Origin: Dyella sp. M7H15-1
Lineage (GTDB): Bacteria > Pseudomonadota > Gammaproteobacteria > Xanthomonadales > Rhodanobacteraceae
Direction of reading: 5' to 3'
Assembly (NCBI RefSeq): GCF_004114615.1
Contig: NZ_CP035300.1
Location: forward strand, 3,459,986 to 3,523,985
Length of the DNA: 64,000 nucleotides
In this document: positions 53,439 to 64,000 of the stretch, piece by piece
Position numbering within the stretch: position 1 is the stretch's first letter
Layout: every line of letters begins with the position of its first letter
Notes under the pieces: generated by a model
What the model was told of the DNA's origin: nothing
Seen by the model: only the letters and a program-made list of their open reading frames with translations
The model's database searches: none
Translations under genes and position numbers: made by a program

Positions 53439-53796
53439 GATCACCACCCTGGTGGGTGGTATTGCGCCCCAAAGGGGCTCCTGATTCGTTCCGAAGTTCA
53501 GCTGCCTTCGACTCGTAAGTCAACTGCCATGCGGGGTTCAGCCAAATTTGTAGGGTGCGAACACGCACCATCAGTGGAGCCACTAATAGTGGCTGTATCA
53601 AGCCGGTTCCTCAGCCTTATCAGCTGAACTTTGGGACGAATCAGGAAGGGCTTGTACCAGTGAAATCTCAGCAAATCTGAAGCAAAGGTTTCGTGAACAT
53701 CTGGGACAGGTATTTGGGATGAGGCTTGTTTCATCGCTGCTGTATCGAACGTGTTACAGCTTGCGCATGAGCTCGGCATATGCTGTAGTCCAGGCC
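53439..53796. other. Spacer upstream of the asnB leader
   Basis: Two small hairpins (ACCACCC-TGGT-GGGTGGT near 53443, GCCCC-AAA-GGGGC near 53466) and no convincing gene. The promoter of the asnB leader transcript should lie in its last 150 bases; no clear -35/-10 pair could be fixed by eye. Confidence 0.4.
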
Positions 53797-53919
53797 ATGA
53801 ACACGTTCGCCACCCGCCACCTTTCCACCCTTGCCGCTTCCGCTGTGTGCGTGGCTGCCATCGGCCTAAATAACAACGCTAATAACCATACCCGTCACTA
53901 CGGGTGGGCCGGCGTGTAG
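53797..53919 (+). CDS. Asn-rich leader peptide of asnB
   Basis: 40 codons: an Ala-rich start (FATRHLSTLAASAVCVAA), then IGLNNNANNHTRHYGWAGV and TAG. Five of six consecutive codons are Asn (AAT AAC AAC GCT AAT AAC). The peptide ends 117 bases before asparagine synthetase and is followed by competing hairpins and a terminator, the layout of amino-acid attenuators such as his, thr and trp leaders. Ribosome stalling at the Asn run when charged tRNA-Asn is scarce would favour the antiterminator. A ribosome site near CAGG just before the ATG is weak. Confidence 0.7.
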   Translation: MNTFATRHLSTLAASAVCVAAIGLNNNANNHTRHYGWAGV

Positions 53920-53979
53920 ACGAAAGAAACAATCCTACACACGCAAAAGGGCCCGCCGACCGCGGGCCTTTTTGTTTTT
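53890..53979 (+). promoter_or_regulatory. Transcription attenuator before asnB
   Basis: Hairpin ACCCG-TCACTA-CGGGT (53890-53905) overlaps the leader codons just after the Asn run. Segment TGGGCCGGCG (53905-53914) and GTGTAG/CTACAC can pair with downstream bases that include GGCCC (53950-53954), which excludes the terminator. The terminator itself is GGCCCGC/GCGGGCC with a 5-base loop (53950-53968), extended by A-T pairs and followed by TTTTTGTTTTT. All elements of a pause, antiterminator and terminator set are present. Confidence 0.7.
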
Positions 53980-54036
53980 GTCGCTTCACCGTTGCCAACC
54001 GAACCACCTGATCATCGTCAACCCAAGGAATCTGCC

Positions 54037-55713
54037 ATGTGTGCCATCTTCGGAATCTTCGATCTTCAGCCAGGTGATGACTTGGCTGCGCTGCGCCAAC
54101 TGGCGCTGGAGCTCTCCCAACGCCAGCGCCACCGCGGGCCGGACTGGAGCGGTGTATATGTGGATGCTGGAGTGATCCTGGTGCATGAGCGCCTGGCCAT
54201 CGTTGACCCGGCCAGCGGCGCTCAGCCGCTGCGCTCGCGTGATGGCCATCTGGCGCTGGCCGTGAATGGCGAGATCTACAACCACCGCGAACTGCGTGCG
54301 AAGAGCAGCTACGATTTCATCACTGGATCGGATTGCGAAGTGATCAACGCGCTTTATCAGGAATATGGCACAGATTTCCTCGGCCATCTCAACGGTATCT
54401 TTGCCTTTGCGCTGTGGGACGGCCAAGCCCAGCGTTACCTGATGGCCCGCGACCCCATCGGTGTCTGCCCGCTGTATTGGGGACATGATGCACACGGTCG
54501 GCTATGTGCGGCCTCGGAAATGAAGGCGCTGGTAGGTGTTTGTGCTGATGTGGCGCCATTTCCGCCCGGTCATGTCTACGACAGCGCCAGTGGCGAACTG
54601 CAGCGTTATTACAACCGTCCGTGGCGCGACTACGCCGCGACGAAAGGGCATGCGCCGGGGGCGGGCGCATTGCGGCAAGCATTCGAGCAGGCCGTGCATC
54701 GCCAGTTGATGACGGACGTGCCTTACGGCGTGCTGCTTTCAGGCGGCCTCGATTCCTCGCTGGTAGCCGCCTGCGCTGCGCGCTTTGCACGCGAACGTAT
54801 CGAAGATGAAGATCGCAGCGAAGCCTGGTGGCCGCGTCTGCATTCTTTTGCCATCGGCCTGGAAGGCTCGCCCGACCTTGCGGCCGCCAATGTTGCGGCC
54901 GAGGCGCTAGGCACCGTGCATCACGGCTTTGTCTACACCTTCTGGGAGGGCCTGGATGCCTTGCCGGAAGTGATTCGCCATATCGAAACCTACGATGTCA
55001 CTACCATCCGCGCTTCCACACCGATGTATTTGTTGGCACGCCGTATCAAGGCGATGGGCGTGAAGATGGTGTTGTCGGGTGAAGGCTCCGACGAAATCTT
55101 CGGTGGCTATCTGTATTTCCACAAAGCGCCATCGGCCGAAGCATTCCATGAGGAAACCGTACGCAAGATCGATGCCTTGCACAGCTACGACTGCTTGCGT
55201 GCCAACAAATCGATGATGGCCTGGGGTGTGGAAGCACGCGTGCCGTTCCTGGATCTGGAATTCATGGAAGTAGCGATGGGTATGGATGCCGCGCACAAGA
55301 TGGCAGGCAAGGGGCGCATAGAGAAAGCGGTGTTGCGCGAAGCGTTTGATGGCGCATTACCGGAATCGATCTTGTGGCGCCAGAAAGAACAGTTCAGCGA
55401 TGGCGTAGGTTATGGCTGGATCGATGGCCTGAAGGCACATGCGGAGCAAGCAGTTAGCGATCGTGAGTTTGTGGCGGCGGCAGCGCGTTATCCCTTCAAT
55501 ACACCGGCGACCAAAGAGGCGTATTTGTATCGCCGCATTTTCGAGAAGTATTTCCCCGGCGAAGCTTGTGCGGCGACGGTGCCGGGCGGCAAGTCGATTG
55601 CCTGCTCGTCGCCCGCTGCACTCGCCTGGGATCCGACTTTTGCGGCCATGGCCGATCCGTCAGGCCGGGCGGTGCGGGATGTGCATACGCATGCGTTGAC
55701 AGCGGCGCCGTAG
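54037..55713 (+). CDS. asnB: Asparagine synthetase (glutamine-hydrolysing)
   Basis: 558 residues from the ATG at 54037, with AAGGAA upstream. Cys 2 is the glutaminase nucleophile (MCAIFGIFD) and is exposed once Met is removed. RLAIVDPASGAQPL and NGEIYNHREL complete the N-terminal domain. The synthetase domain has the PP-loop LLSGGLDSSLVAA, then VLSGEGSDEIFGGYLYF and the VEARVPFLD segment. It converts aspartate, glutamine and ATP to asparagine and glutamate. It is close in size to E. coli AsnB. Expression is probably governed by the Asn leader attenuator directly upstream. Confidence 0.95.
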   Translation: MCAIFGIFDLQPGDDLAALRQLALELSQRQRHRGPDWSGVYVDAGVILVHERLAIVDPASGAQPLRSRDGHLALAVNGEIYNHRELRAKSSYDFITGSDCEVINALYQEYGTDFLGHLNGIFAFALWDGQAQRYLMARDPIGVCPLYWGHDAHGRLCAASEMKALVGVCADVAPFPPGHVYDSASGELQRYYNRPWRDYAATKGHAPGAGALRQAFEQAVHRQLMTDVPYGVLLSGGLDSSLVAACAARFARERIEDEDRSEAWWPRLHSFAIGLEGSPDLAAANVAAEALGTVHHGFVYTFWEGLDALPEVIRHIETYDVTTIRASTPMYLLARRIKAMGVKMVLSGEGSDEIFGGYLYFHKAPSAEAFHEETVRKIDALHSYDCLRANKSMMAWGVEARVPFLDLEFMEVAMGMDAAHKMAGKGRIEKAVLREAFDGALPESILWRQKEQFSDGVGYGWIDGLKAHAEQAVSDREFVAAAARYPFNTPATKEAYLYRRIFEKYFPGEACAATVPGGKSIACSSPAALAWDPTFAAMADPSGRAVRDVHTHALTAAP

Positions 55714-55848
55714 CGCTACGCGTTCAGCCTGGGCGGCTTGCTCTTGATGGCTGGATAAGCGCTTGTAGGCGGTCCCGTACCCGGTTTGTTAAGATGATCG
55801 CTTGGTGCGCGCCCGCTGGCGCGCCCGCCACCTCAGGTTTAACCCAAC

Positions 55849-56974
<1,126 letters not shown>

Positions 56975-57168
56975 ATCGTAGGTGTACCGAACACGGAATC
57001 GCTGCATGAACAGCAAGAAGATCTGCGCAATTGAGTGCTTGAATTGCGCACGATGCGTGTATTGCCGCCATTTGCCTGGATAATGGCGTGACTGAATTTT
57101 GGACTGCCGATCGGGATTTTTTGCGATTTCCCGAGCTGTACATTCGTAATCCACTAGTGGCCTGAAGC

Positions 57169-58692
57169 ATGAGCGATACCGACCTTATTGGCACGGCTGT
57201 GCCTGACGAAAACAAGCTGATCGCCGAACGCCGCGAAAAGCTCAAAGCGCTGCGCGAGCAGAGCATCGCCTTCCCGAACGACTTCAAGGTCGACTGTTTC
57301 GCAGGCGATTTGCAGGTCGAGTTTGAAGACAAGCAACAGCACACGGCGGAAGCTATCGAAGCGCTGGCGCGCCGGGTGAAAGTCGCCGGCCGCATCGTGC
57401 TCAAGCGCGTGCAGGGCAAGGTCAGCTTCGTGCAGATGCAGGATTTCTCTGGCCGCATCCAGTTGTTTGTCCACGCTGGCACGGTTGGCGATGTGTACGA
57501 AGCCTTCAAGAGCTGGGATGTGGGCGACATCGTCGGTGCCGAAGGCGTGTTGATGCGCACCAAGACCGGCGAGCTGTCGATCAAGGTCGACGTGCTGCGC
57601 CTGCTCACCAAGAGCCTGCGTCCGCTGCCAGACAAGTTCCACGGCCTCGCCGACGTGGAACAGCGCTATCGCCAGCGTTATGTCGACCTGATCGTTACCG
57701 AGGAAGCGCGCCGCACTTTCGCGTTGCGCTCGAAGATCATCGGTTTCATGCGCAAGTGGCTGGAAGCCGCGCCGCGCCGCTTCATGGAAGTGGAAACGCC
57801 GATGATGCACATCATCCCCGGCGGTGCCACGGCGCGTCCATTCGTCACGCACCACAATGCACTGGATATGGATCTGTACCTGCGCGTTGCGCCGGAGCTG
57901 TACTTAAAGCGTCTGGTGGTTGGCGGCTTCGATCGTGTCTACGAGATCAACCGCAATTTCCGCAACGAGGGTGTGTCCACGCGCCACAACCCCGAATTCA
58001 CCATGCTGGAGCTGTACCAGGCCTACGCTACCTATCACGAGATCATGGACCTCACCGAAGCGGTGATCCGCGACACGGCGAAAAATGTGCTCGGTACTAC
58101 CCAGCTTGTCTGGGAAAGCGCCAGCATCGACGTCGGCCCAGCTTTTCGCCGCTGGCGCATGGAAGATGCCGTGCTGGAACTCAATCCCGAGATCAAGCGC
58201 GAAGAACTGCGTGATCGCGAAGCCATGACCGCCCACGCCAGGCACCTTGGCGTGCAGGTCAAGCCGGGCTACGGCTGGGGCAAGCTGCTGCTGGAAATCT
58301 TCGAAAAGACGGTGGAGCACACCTTGGTGCAACCCACCTTTATCATCGATCACCCCGTGGAAGTGTCACCGCTCGCCCGCGAAAACGACACCGACAAGGG
58401 CATTACCGACCGCTTCGAGCTGTTTATCCATGGCAAGGAGCTGGCCAACGGCTTCTCCGAATTGAACGATCCGGAAGACCAGGCGGCACGTTTCCAAGCG
58501 CAGGTCGATGCAAAGGATTCTGGTGACGATGAAGCCATGCATTTCGATGCCGATTACATCCGCGCATTGGAAGTGGGATTGCCACCCACCGGCGGCCTGG
58601 GTATCGGCATTGATCGACTGGTGATGTTGCTCACCAACTCGTCGTCGATCCGCGATGTGTTGTTGTTTCCGTACATGCGTCCCGAGGCGTGA
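57169..58692 (+). CDS. lysS: Lysyl-tRNA synthetase, class II
   Basis: 507 residues, standard length. The anticodon-binding OB fold (about 65-150, [20 protein letters not shown]) precedes the class II core with motif 1 around [16 protein letters not shown], motif 2 [18 protein letters not shown] and motif 3 [23 protein letters not shown] and the C-terminal FPYMRPEA are typical of LysRS. It charges tRNA-Lys. It is separated from prfB by 194 bases with no visible gene, so it likely has its own promoter. Confidence 0.96.
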   Translation: MSDTDLIGTAVPDENKLIAERREKLKALREQSIAFPNDFKVDCFAGDLQVEFEDKQQHTAEAIEALARRVKVAGRIVLKRVQGKVSFVQMQDFSGRIQLFVHAGTVGDVYEAFKSWDVGDIVGAEGVLMRTKTGELSIKVDVLRLLTKSLRPLPDKFHGLADVEQRYRQRYVDLIVTEEARRTFALRSKIIGFMRKWLEAAPRRFMEVETPMMHIIPGGATARPFVTHHNALDMDLYLRVAPELYLKRLVVGGFDRVYEINRNFRNEGVSTRHNPEFTMLELYQAYATYHEIMDLTEAVIRDTAKNVLGTTQLVWESASIDVGPAFRRWRMEDAVLELNPEIKREELRDREAMTAHARHLGVQVKPGYGWGKLLLEIFEKTVEHTLVQPTFIIDHPVEVSPLARENDTDKGITDRFELFIHGKELANGFSELNDPEDQAARFQAQVDAKDSGDDEAMHFDADYIRALEVGLPPTGGLGIGIDRLVMLLTNSSSIRDVLLFPYMRPEA

Positions 58693-58722
58693 CGCTTAAA
58701 GCATCGTATTCAATTCCTAAGG

Positions 58723-60168
58723 TCAAGCAGCTATGCCAGTCTCGGCGGCGAGCTGTTCGCCCCATGCCTGCAACAGGTCCAACACGGACCCTTTATCACT
58801 TTGCGCAGGGTCGTTACGCAAGATAGAGAGATGCTCGAAGTACTCGGTGAGCGTCAACGTGGTCAGTGGAGTGGAGCGTGTAAGACGCGTGATGCGGAAA
58901 TTTTCCCAGCGTTCGCGTTCTTCGGGCGTCAGCGTATCTGGCCAGTTGCGGGCGCGGTAACGGAAGAGTAACTCGGCATAGCGCGGGTCGCGGAAGTCGA
59001 ATGAGCGTTGTGTCAGTTGGTCGGGTGGTGTAGTGCGCACGTCGCGCAACAGCCGCTTGTCCGCATCTGGCACAAAGCCGCGGTACAGCGCCAGCTCCAC
59101 ATCTTCCGGCGGTGGCAGGTCAGTGGCTTGCTGAAAGATGCGACGTAGCTTCTCGCCTAATCCCGTTGCGGCGCGCAGTGTATCGGCATGGGCAAGACAG
59201 CGATCCAGATCCAGTTGCAGGCGCTGCATGTCCACACCTTTCAGCACAGACAGTGGAGCCAGTGCGGGGGAGCGATTGGCGTGCACAGTACGTAGTGGAA
59301 CTCGTTCCACACCTTCTGGCAAATCGGCGCGTGGGGTGAACATCCGGTCGGCAATCGCGTCGGCGTCCAACGTCAGCAAATCTGCCGGATCCTGCGCCAG
59401 GTCGTACACGATCATTTCACCCGAGCGGGTAGGATGCACCGCCAGCGGCACGATCACGGCCAGACAAGCCCGGCTGGCGGGGTAGCGCGAAGACACATGC
59501 ACCAGTGGCGTCATGTGGGTGATGTCCAGCAACTCGAACACACGTTGCTTGCGGCGCAGTGAATAATGCCAGTCCCACAAACGCGGCTGGCGCATGCGGA
59601 TCAGCCGCGCCAGGTCGATTAGGGCGTGCACGTCCGAAAGCGCATCGTGCGCGCGCTCCTGTTGCAGATGATTGGCGGCCGCCAGATGCTCCAGCTTGAA
59701 GCTGGGCAGGCCATCGTCCCGTGTTGGCCACACAATGCCTTCGGGCCGCAATGCCGCGCACATACGCACGAGGTCGATCAGGTCCCAGCGCGAATTGCCG
59801 TTTTCCCATTCGCGCGCGTAAGGCTCGAAGAAATTGCGATAAAACAGTTGGCGCGAGAACTCATCATCGAAACGCAGCGAGTTGTAGCCCACGCCGCAGG
59901 TGCCCGGCGCGGCCAACTGCTCATGCGCGCGGGCAGCGAATTCGGCCTCGATCAATCCCTCGCGTTCGGCCTTTTGCGGGGTGATGCCGGTGATCAGGCA
60001 GGATTCGGGGGCGGGCAATGCGTCGCGCGGCGGCTTGCCGTAGAACATCACCGGTTCGTCGATGATTTCCAGCTTCATGTTCGTGCGGATACCCGCAAAT
60101 TGCACCGGGCGGTCCCGCCGCGAGTCCGTGCCCAGGGTTTCGTAGTCGTGCCAGAAGAGGGTCTGCAT
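58723..60168 (-). CDS. sbcB: Exodeoxyribonuclease I
   Basis: 481 residues from the ATG at 60168; the frame extends to 60234, but the conserved N-terminus begins at [19 protein letters not shown]. DEDDh exonuclease motifs are HDYETLG, a central [20 protein letters not shown], and [19 protein letters not shown] with the catalytic His and Asp. The SH3-like and C-terminal ExoI domains follow. The enzyme degrades single-stranded DNA 3' to 5' in recombination and mismatch repair. Divergent from orn, with 64 bases between the starts. Confidence 0.95.
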   Translation of the reverse strand: MQTLFWHDYETLGTDSRRDRPVQFAGIRTNMKLEIIDEPVMFYGKPPRDALPAPESCLITGITPQKAEREGLIEAEFAARAHEQLAAPGTCGVGYNSLRFDDEFSRQLFYRNFFEPYAREWENGNSRWDLIDLVRMCAALRPEGIVWPTRDDGLPSFKLEHLAAANHLQQERAHDALSDVHALIDLARLIRMRQPRLWDWHYSLRRKQRVFELLDITHMTPLVHVSSRYPASRACLAVIVPLAVHPTRSGEMIVYDLAQDPADLLTLDADAIADRMFTPRADLPEGVERVPLRTVHANRSPALAPLSVLKGVDMQRLQLDLDRCLAHADTLRAATGLGEKLRRIFQQATDLPPPEDVELALYRGFVPDADKRLLRDVRTTPPDQLTQRSFDFRDPRYAELLFRYRARNWPDTLTPEERERWENFRITRLTRSTPLTTLTLTEYFEHLSILRNDPAQSDKGSVLDLLQAWGEQLAAETGIAA

Positions 60169-60232
60169 GGGCGGATCATCGCACGAGGAGCCGCCAATCA
60201 GCTCTGCTAGACTGCGCGCCTCGGGAGGGCGC

Positions 60233-60793
60233 ATGAGTCAAACCAACGAAGATAACCTTATCTGGATCGACCTGGAAATGACGGGTCTGGATACCGACAA
60301 CGATTCAATCCTCGAAATCGCCACCATCGTCACCGACAAGGATCTGGTCATTCTGGCCGAGGGTCCTGTCTTCGCGATACATCATGACGGGGTGCGGCTG
60401 GAGGCCATGGATACCTGGAATCGCAATCAGCATCGCCGCTCGGGTTTGTGGGATCAGGTGGTCAACTCCACCACTGCCCATGTTGCGGCGGAGCGGGCCA
60501 CGCTGGAGTTCCTCAAGCCGTGGGTGGCGCCAGGCAAGTCGCCGATGTGCGGCAATTCCATCTGCCAGGATCGCCGCTTCATGCACCGGCAGATGCCGTT
60601 GCTGGAGCGTTTTTTCCATTACCGAAACCTTGATGTGTCCACGCTGAAAGAGCTGGCTCGTCGCTGGGCACCGGCCATCGGTCGCGGTTTCAATAAGGAT
60701 TCGGCGCACACCGCGCTGTCGGATATCCGCGATTCCATTGACGAGTTGCGCTATTACCGCCAGTACATGGGGCCGTTTGGCGGTGTGGAGTAA
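60233..60793 (+). CDS. orn: Oligoribonuclease
   Basis: 186 residues from the ATG at 60233, preceded by GGGAGGG. DEDDh motifs are [29 protein letters not shown] and [18 protein letters not shown]. It hydrolyses 2-5 nt RNAs and, in bacteria using cyclic di-GMP, the linear pGpG product. It is followed by folP after six bases, so cotranscription is likely. Size and all catalytic residues are standard. Confidence 0.96.
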   Translation: MSQTNEDNLIWIDLEMTGLDTDNDSILEIATIVTDKDLVILAEGPVFAIHHDGVRLEAMDTWNRNQHRRSGLWDQVVNSTTAHVAAERATLEFLKPWVAPGKSPMCGNSICQDRRFMHRQMPLLERFFHYRNLDVSTLKELARRWAPAIGRGFNKDSAHTALSDIRDSIDELRYYRQYMGPFGGVE

Positions 60794-60799
60794 AGCGAC

Positions 60800-61705
60800 A
60801 TGTTGACGGAACTGTTCGCCACGGTACTCGACTGCAACGGCCGCCCCTTGACGTTGGATCGCCCGCGCGTGGTTGGCATCATCAATGTCACGCCCGATTC
60901 GTTTTCCGATGGCGGCCAGTTTGCCGATCTGGAATCGGCGGTAGCTCATGGCCTGCGCCTGGCAGAAGAGGGCGCGGACATGCTCGATGTCGGCGGCGAA
61001 TCGACGCGTCCCGGTGCGGCGGAGGTATCCGTTAATGACGAGCTGAAGCGCGTCATGCCGGTTATCGAGCAACTTGTCGCACGCACCTCGTTGCCGATCG
61101 CCGTCGACACATCCAAACCGGAAGTGATGCGCGCCGCCATCGCCGCCGGTGCCGGCATGATCAACGATGTCTACGGCCTGCGCCGCGAGGGTGCAATGGA
61201 TGCCGCCGCGGAATTGCGCGTGCCGATCTGCCTGATGCACATGCAAGGTGAACCGCGCAGCATGCAGGAAGCGGCGCAGTATGACGATGTGGTCGGCGAA
61301 GTACACCGCTTCCTCATCGATCGCCTGTTTGCCTGCGAACTGGCTGGCATCGACCGACGCAAGGTGATGGTCGATCCGGGCTTCGGTTTCGGCAAGGATC
61401 TGGAGCATAACCTGGCGCTGTTGCGCAAGCTGGAGCGCTTTGATGATCTGGGCAGCGGCGTCTATGTGGGCCTGTCGCGCAAATCGATGATCGGTGCGAT
61501 CACCGGCCACACCCACCCCGCCAATCGTGCTGCCGGTTCCGTGGCCGCAGCCTTGATCGCCGTTCAGCATGGTGCGCGCATGGTGCGGGTGCATGATGTC
61601 GCTGCCACTGTGGATGCGCTGAAGGTGTGGCATGCCGTGCAATCGGGTGATAAGCCCGAGCGTATGGATGTGTCCAAGGTACCGCGTTGGCCGGACGATG
61701 ATTAA
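60800..61705 (+). CDS. folP: Dihydropteroate synthase
   Basis: 301 residues. The pterin site is in GIINVTPDSFSDGGQF, the phosphate and loop 2 region in DVGGESTRPGA, and VDTSKPEVMRAAIAAGAGMI, NDVYGLRREGAM, LMHMQGEPRSMQ, DPGFGFGKD and GLSRKSMIG follow the family order. It joins 6-hydroxymethyl-dihydropterin pyrophosphate to p-aminobenzoate in folate synthesis. It lies between orn and glmM; folP-glmM is a common pair. Confidence 0.96.
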   Translation: MLTELFATVLDCNGRPLTLDRPRVVGIINVTPDSFSDGGQFADLESAVAHGLRLAEEGADMLDVGGESTRPGAAEVSVNDELKRVMPVIEQLVARTSLPIAVDTSKPEVMRAAIAAGAGMINDVYGLRREGAMDAAAELRVPICLMHMQGEPRSMQEAAQYDDVVGEVHRFLIDRLFACELAGIDRRKVMVDPGFGFGKDLEHNLALLRKLERFDDLGSGVYVGLSRKSMIGAITGHTHPANRAAGSVAAALIAVQHGARMVRVHDVAATVDALKVWHAVQSGDKPERMDVSKVPRWPDDD

Positions 61706-61720
61706 AAAGCAGGATACGCA

Positions 61721-63079
61721 ATGACCCAACGCAAATACTTCGGTACCGACGGCATCCGCGGCCGAGTAGGCCAATGGCCTATCAGCGCGGACTTCATGTT
61801 GCGTCTCGGTCGCGCACTCGGGGTGGTGCTCACTGCCCAAAAGAGGACGCTCGGCCACCCGCTAGTATTGATCGGCAAGGACACACGTGTTTCCGGCTAC
61901 ATGTTCGAATCCGCGCTGGAAGCCGGTCTGGTTGCAGCCGGTGCCGATGTACGCTTGTTCGGCCCGATGCCCACGCCTGCGGTCGCCTACCTCACGCGCA
62001 GCCTGCGTGCGGATGCTGGTATTGTCATCAGTGCTTCGCATAATCCTCACTACGACAACGGCATCAAGTTCTTTTCCACCCAAGGCGAAAAACTTTCCGA
62101 CGAGATCGAGGAAGCCATCGAGCGCGAAGTCGATGCCGGGTTCACCACCGTGGAATCGGAAAACCTCGGCAAGGTTATTCGCGTTACCGACGCGATGACT
62201 CGTTACGCTGAATTCTGCAAATCCACGGTGCCGGATGATTTCAGCCTCGCCGGCATGAAGATCGTGCTCGACTGCGCACATGGTGCCACCTATCAAGTTG
62301 CGCCCAAGGTGTTTGCGGAGCTGGGCGCGGAGTTGCACGTGATCGGCGACAAGCCCGATGGCTTCAACATCAATCATGATGTTGGCTCCATGCATCCGCA
62401 GGCCTCGCAACGCGCGGTGCTGCAATATCAAGCGGATATCGGCTTCGCTTTCGATGGCGATGGTGATCGTGTGCAGGTGGTCGATCGCAATGGCGTGCTC
62501 GGCGATGGCGACGACATGCTCTACGTGCTTGCACACCATTGGCAAAAGCGCGGCCTGCTGAAAGGCCCGGTAGTTGGCACACTGATGAGCAACTTCGGCT
62601 TGCAGCTCGCGCTGAATGAATTGGGTGTGGAGTTGATCCGGGCCAATGTGGGTGACCGTTTCGTGCTGCAGAAACTGAAGGAGCACCATGGCATGCTCGG
62701 GGGCGAAACCTCCGGTCATCTGCTGTGCCTGGATCGCGCCACCACCGGCGACGGCATTGTCGCGGCGCTAGCCCTGCTCGAAGCCTTGAAGCTGGACGGT
62801 CAGGACTTGGCCTTCGCCCGCCAGGGCCTGCACAAGCTGCCCCAGATCATGATCAACGTTCGTGCGGCCGGCGCGAAGGAAGCTCTGAACAGCGATGCCG
62901 TGCGGCAGGCGCTGGCCGATACCGAAAAGGCTCTGCAAGACCGTGGTCGCGTCGTCCTGCGCGCCTCCGGGACGGAGCCAATGGTTCGCGTCACGGTCGA
63001 GGCCGCGGACGAGGCCGAAGTCAGGCATTTGGCAGAACAGCTTGCTGCCGTCGTAAAATCCGCAGCCGAATGCTCGTGA
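61721..63079 (+). CDS. glmM: Phosphoglucosamine mutase
   Basis: 452 residues. Begins [12 protein letters not shown] (first phosphosugar site), has the phospho-Ser in [18 protein letters not shown], the metal loop [12 protein letters not shown], the sugar site [10 protein letters not shown], and [15 protein letters not shown] at the C-terminal phosphate site. It converts glucosamine 6-phosphate to glucosamine 1-phosphate for cell wall and lipopolysaccharide synthesis. It starts 15 bases after folP, so it is in the same operon. Confidence 0.97.
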   Translation: MTQRKYFGTDGIRGRVGQWPISADFMLRLGRALGVVLTAQKRTLGHPLVLIGKDTRVSGYMFESALEAGLVAAGADVRLFGPMPTPAVAYLTRSLRADAGIVISASHNPHYDNGIKFFSTQGEKLSDEIEEAIEREVDAGFTTVESENLGKVIRVTDAMTRYAEFCKSTVPDDFSLAGMKIVLDCAHGATYQVAPKVFAELGAELHVIGDKPDGFNINHDVGSMHPQASQRAVLQYQADIGFAFDGDGDRVQVVDRNGVLGDGDDMLYVLAHHWQKRGLLKGPVVGTLMSNFGLQLALNELGVELIRANVGDRFVLQKLKEHHGMLGGETSGHLLCLDRATTGDGIVAALALLEALKLDGQDLAFARQGLHKLPQIMINVRAAGAKEALNSDAVRQALADTEKALQDRGRVVLRASGTEPMVRVTVEAADEAEVRHLAEQLAAVVKSAAECS

Positions 63080-63212
63080 ACCAGTAGCGCACCCTTTCCT
63101 TTCAGGGCGCGTTACACCCAGATCCCCAGGTCGCCAAGGAACAGGCCCGATGTGCACCGCCCCTGCGGTGGCGGAACACCTATTGACCGTACGCCAACCT
63201 GTGGAAAAAGTG

Positions 63213-64000
63213 ATGGATATGCCCCTTAAAAAGGTTCCGACCCTCGACATCCGCCGCTACGACGCTGACCGCGAAGCTTTTGTCGCCGAGCTTGGTGCGG
63301 CTTATCGTGAATTCGGCTTTTGCTGCATCAGCGGTCATGGTGTCGCACCAACACTGATCGAGGGTGCCTACGACGCCTTCCAGCGTTTCTTCGCGCTGCC
63401 CGCCGAAACCAAGATGAAGTACCACGTGCCCGGTTCCGGCGGTGCGCGCGGCTATACGCCATTCAAGATCGAAACCGCCAAAGACAGCCGTTATCCGGAC
63501 CTTAAGGAGTTCTGGCATATTGGACGCGAGATCGACCGCAATTCGAAGTTCGCCGACGTCATGCCGCCGAACATCTGGCCGGCGGAGGTCCCCGGTTTTC
63601 ACGAGTACGCCTACGAGCTGTTCGAAGCGCTGGATCTGCTTGGCAGTCGCGTGCTGCGTGCGCTGGCCGTGCATATTGGCCTGCCGGAAACGTATTTCGA
63701 CGACAAGATCGACCAGGGTAACTCCATCCTGCGCCCGATCCATTACCCGCCGATCACCGAGGAAAACATTCCCAATGTGCGTGCTGGTGCCCATGAAGAC
63801 ATCAACTTCATCACCCTGCTGGTCGGCGCCAGCGCCGAAGGCCTGGAAGTGCTCACCCGCGAAGGCAACTGGCTTCCCATCACCACCGAGGGCGACGCCA
63901 TCGTGGTGAACATCGGCGACATGCTGCAGCGCCTGACCAACCACGTCTACCCCTCCACGACCCACCGTGTGGTGAACCCGCAGAACGATAACGCCCGCAA
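63213..64000 (+). CDS. 2OG-Fe(II) oxygenase, isopenicillin N synthase-like (3' end outside window)
   Basis: The 262 visible codons run from the ATG at 63213 to the window edge. The N-terminal DIOX_N part reads FGFCCISGHGVAPTLIEGAY. The jelly-roll core has iron ligands His and Asp in AGAHEDINFITLLVG and the distal His in YPSTTHRVVNP, followed by the start of the 2OG-binding stretch. The family includes ethylene-forming, gibberellin-type and many uncharacterised bacterial oxygenases, so the substrate cannot be given. It lies 133 bases after glmM. Confidence 0.85.
   Translation, partial: MDMPLKKVPTLDIRRYDADREAFVAELGAAYREFGFCCISGHGVAPTLIEGAYDAFQRFFALPAETKMKYHVPGSGGARGYTPFKIETAKDSRYPDLKEFWHIGREIDRNSKFADVMPPNIWPAEVPGFHEYAYELFEALDLLGSRVLRALAVHIGLPETYFDDKIDQGNSILRPIHYPPITEENIPNVRAGAHEDINFITLLVGASAEGLEVLTREGNWLPITTEGDAIVVNIGDMLQRLTNHVYPSTTHRVVNPQNDNAR

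Overview
The window looks like chromosomal DNA of a high-GC gammaproteobacterium of the Xanthomonadaceae/Rhodanobacteraceae group (Dyella, Luteibacter, Frateuria or Rhodanobacter type). The reasons are a Pil-Chp chemosensory tail, an EfpL-type KOW protein, a liu leucine-degradation gene set, parts of an aryl polyene (xanthomonadin-like) locus, DcaP-type and autotransporter outer membrane proteins, and the prfB-lysS and orn-folP-glmM housekeeping blocks. No database search was run; all names come from reading the proteins.

Layout. 1-4.1 kb: end of a twitching-motility chemosensory operon (CheA-like kinase, degenerate CheB-like protein, CheW-like protein). 4.1-6.3 kb: repeats and an AT-rich orphan gene with a duplicated domain. 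6.3-34.5 kb: leucine/isovalerate genes, all on the minus strand, in transcriptional order ivd (34.5), thiolase (27), mccB (25), liuC (14), mccA (10.8), hmgL (8.8), SDR (7.7). This order looks like one liu operon that has been pulled apart. The intruders are an autotransporter protease, an ATPase island inside a dead transposase, feoA-feoB with a Cys-rich partner, a secreted phospholipase D, an IS5-family copy, a 38-residue-repeat protein next to an IS3 element, a secreted amylase and a cupin. 34.7-40.6 kb: a shortened aryl polyene locus (broken ketoreductase, ketosynthases, MMPL exporter, LolA-like protein), then a leucine-type dehydrogenase. 42-46.9 kb: second IS5-family copy, a YXWGXW protein, and an AT-rich island with a CesT-type secretion chaperone, a large probable type III effector and an IS200/IS605 transposase that abuts a hybrid kinase lacking its N-terminal part. 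49-64 kb: ordinary core genes (tadA, uspA, CHAD, porin, asnB, prfB, lysS, sbcB, orn, folP, glmM, a 2OG-Fe(II) oxygenase).

Standout points. (1) A CesT chaperone and adjacent effector candidate, plus a chaperone fragment just upstream. (2) A 986-residue protein with 17 octotricopeptide/SKWP-like repeats whose stop codon appears to come from an IS-like end. (3) A 40-codon leader peptide with an Asn-rich stretch followed by alternative hairpins and a terminator directly before asparagine synthetase, consistent with asparagine attenuation. (4) A perfectly paired three-way-junction RNA in the leader of the phospholipase D gene. (5) A repeated TTTAATA-type operator array in front of the island ATPase.

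The two IS5-family copies are nearly identical direct repeats 20.6 kb apart. Several MITE-like and palindromic repeats mark old insertion points. No rRNA, tRNA or CRISPR array was recognised.
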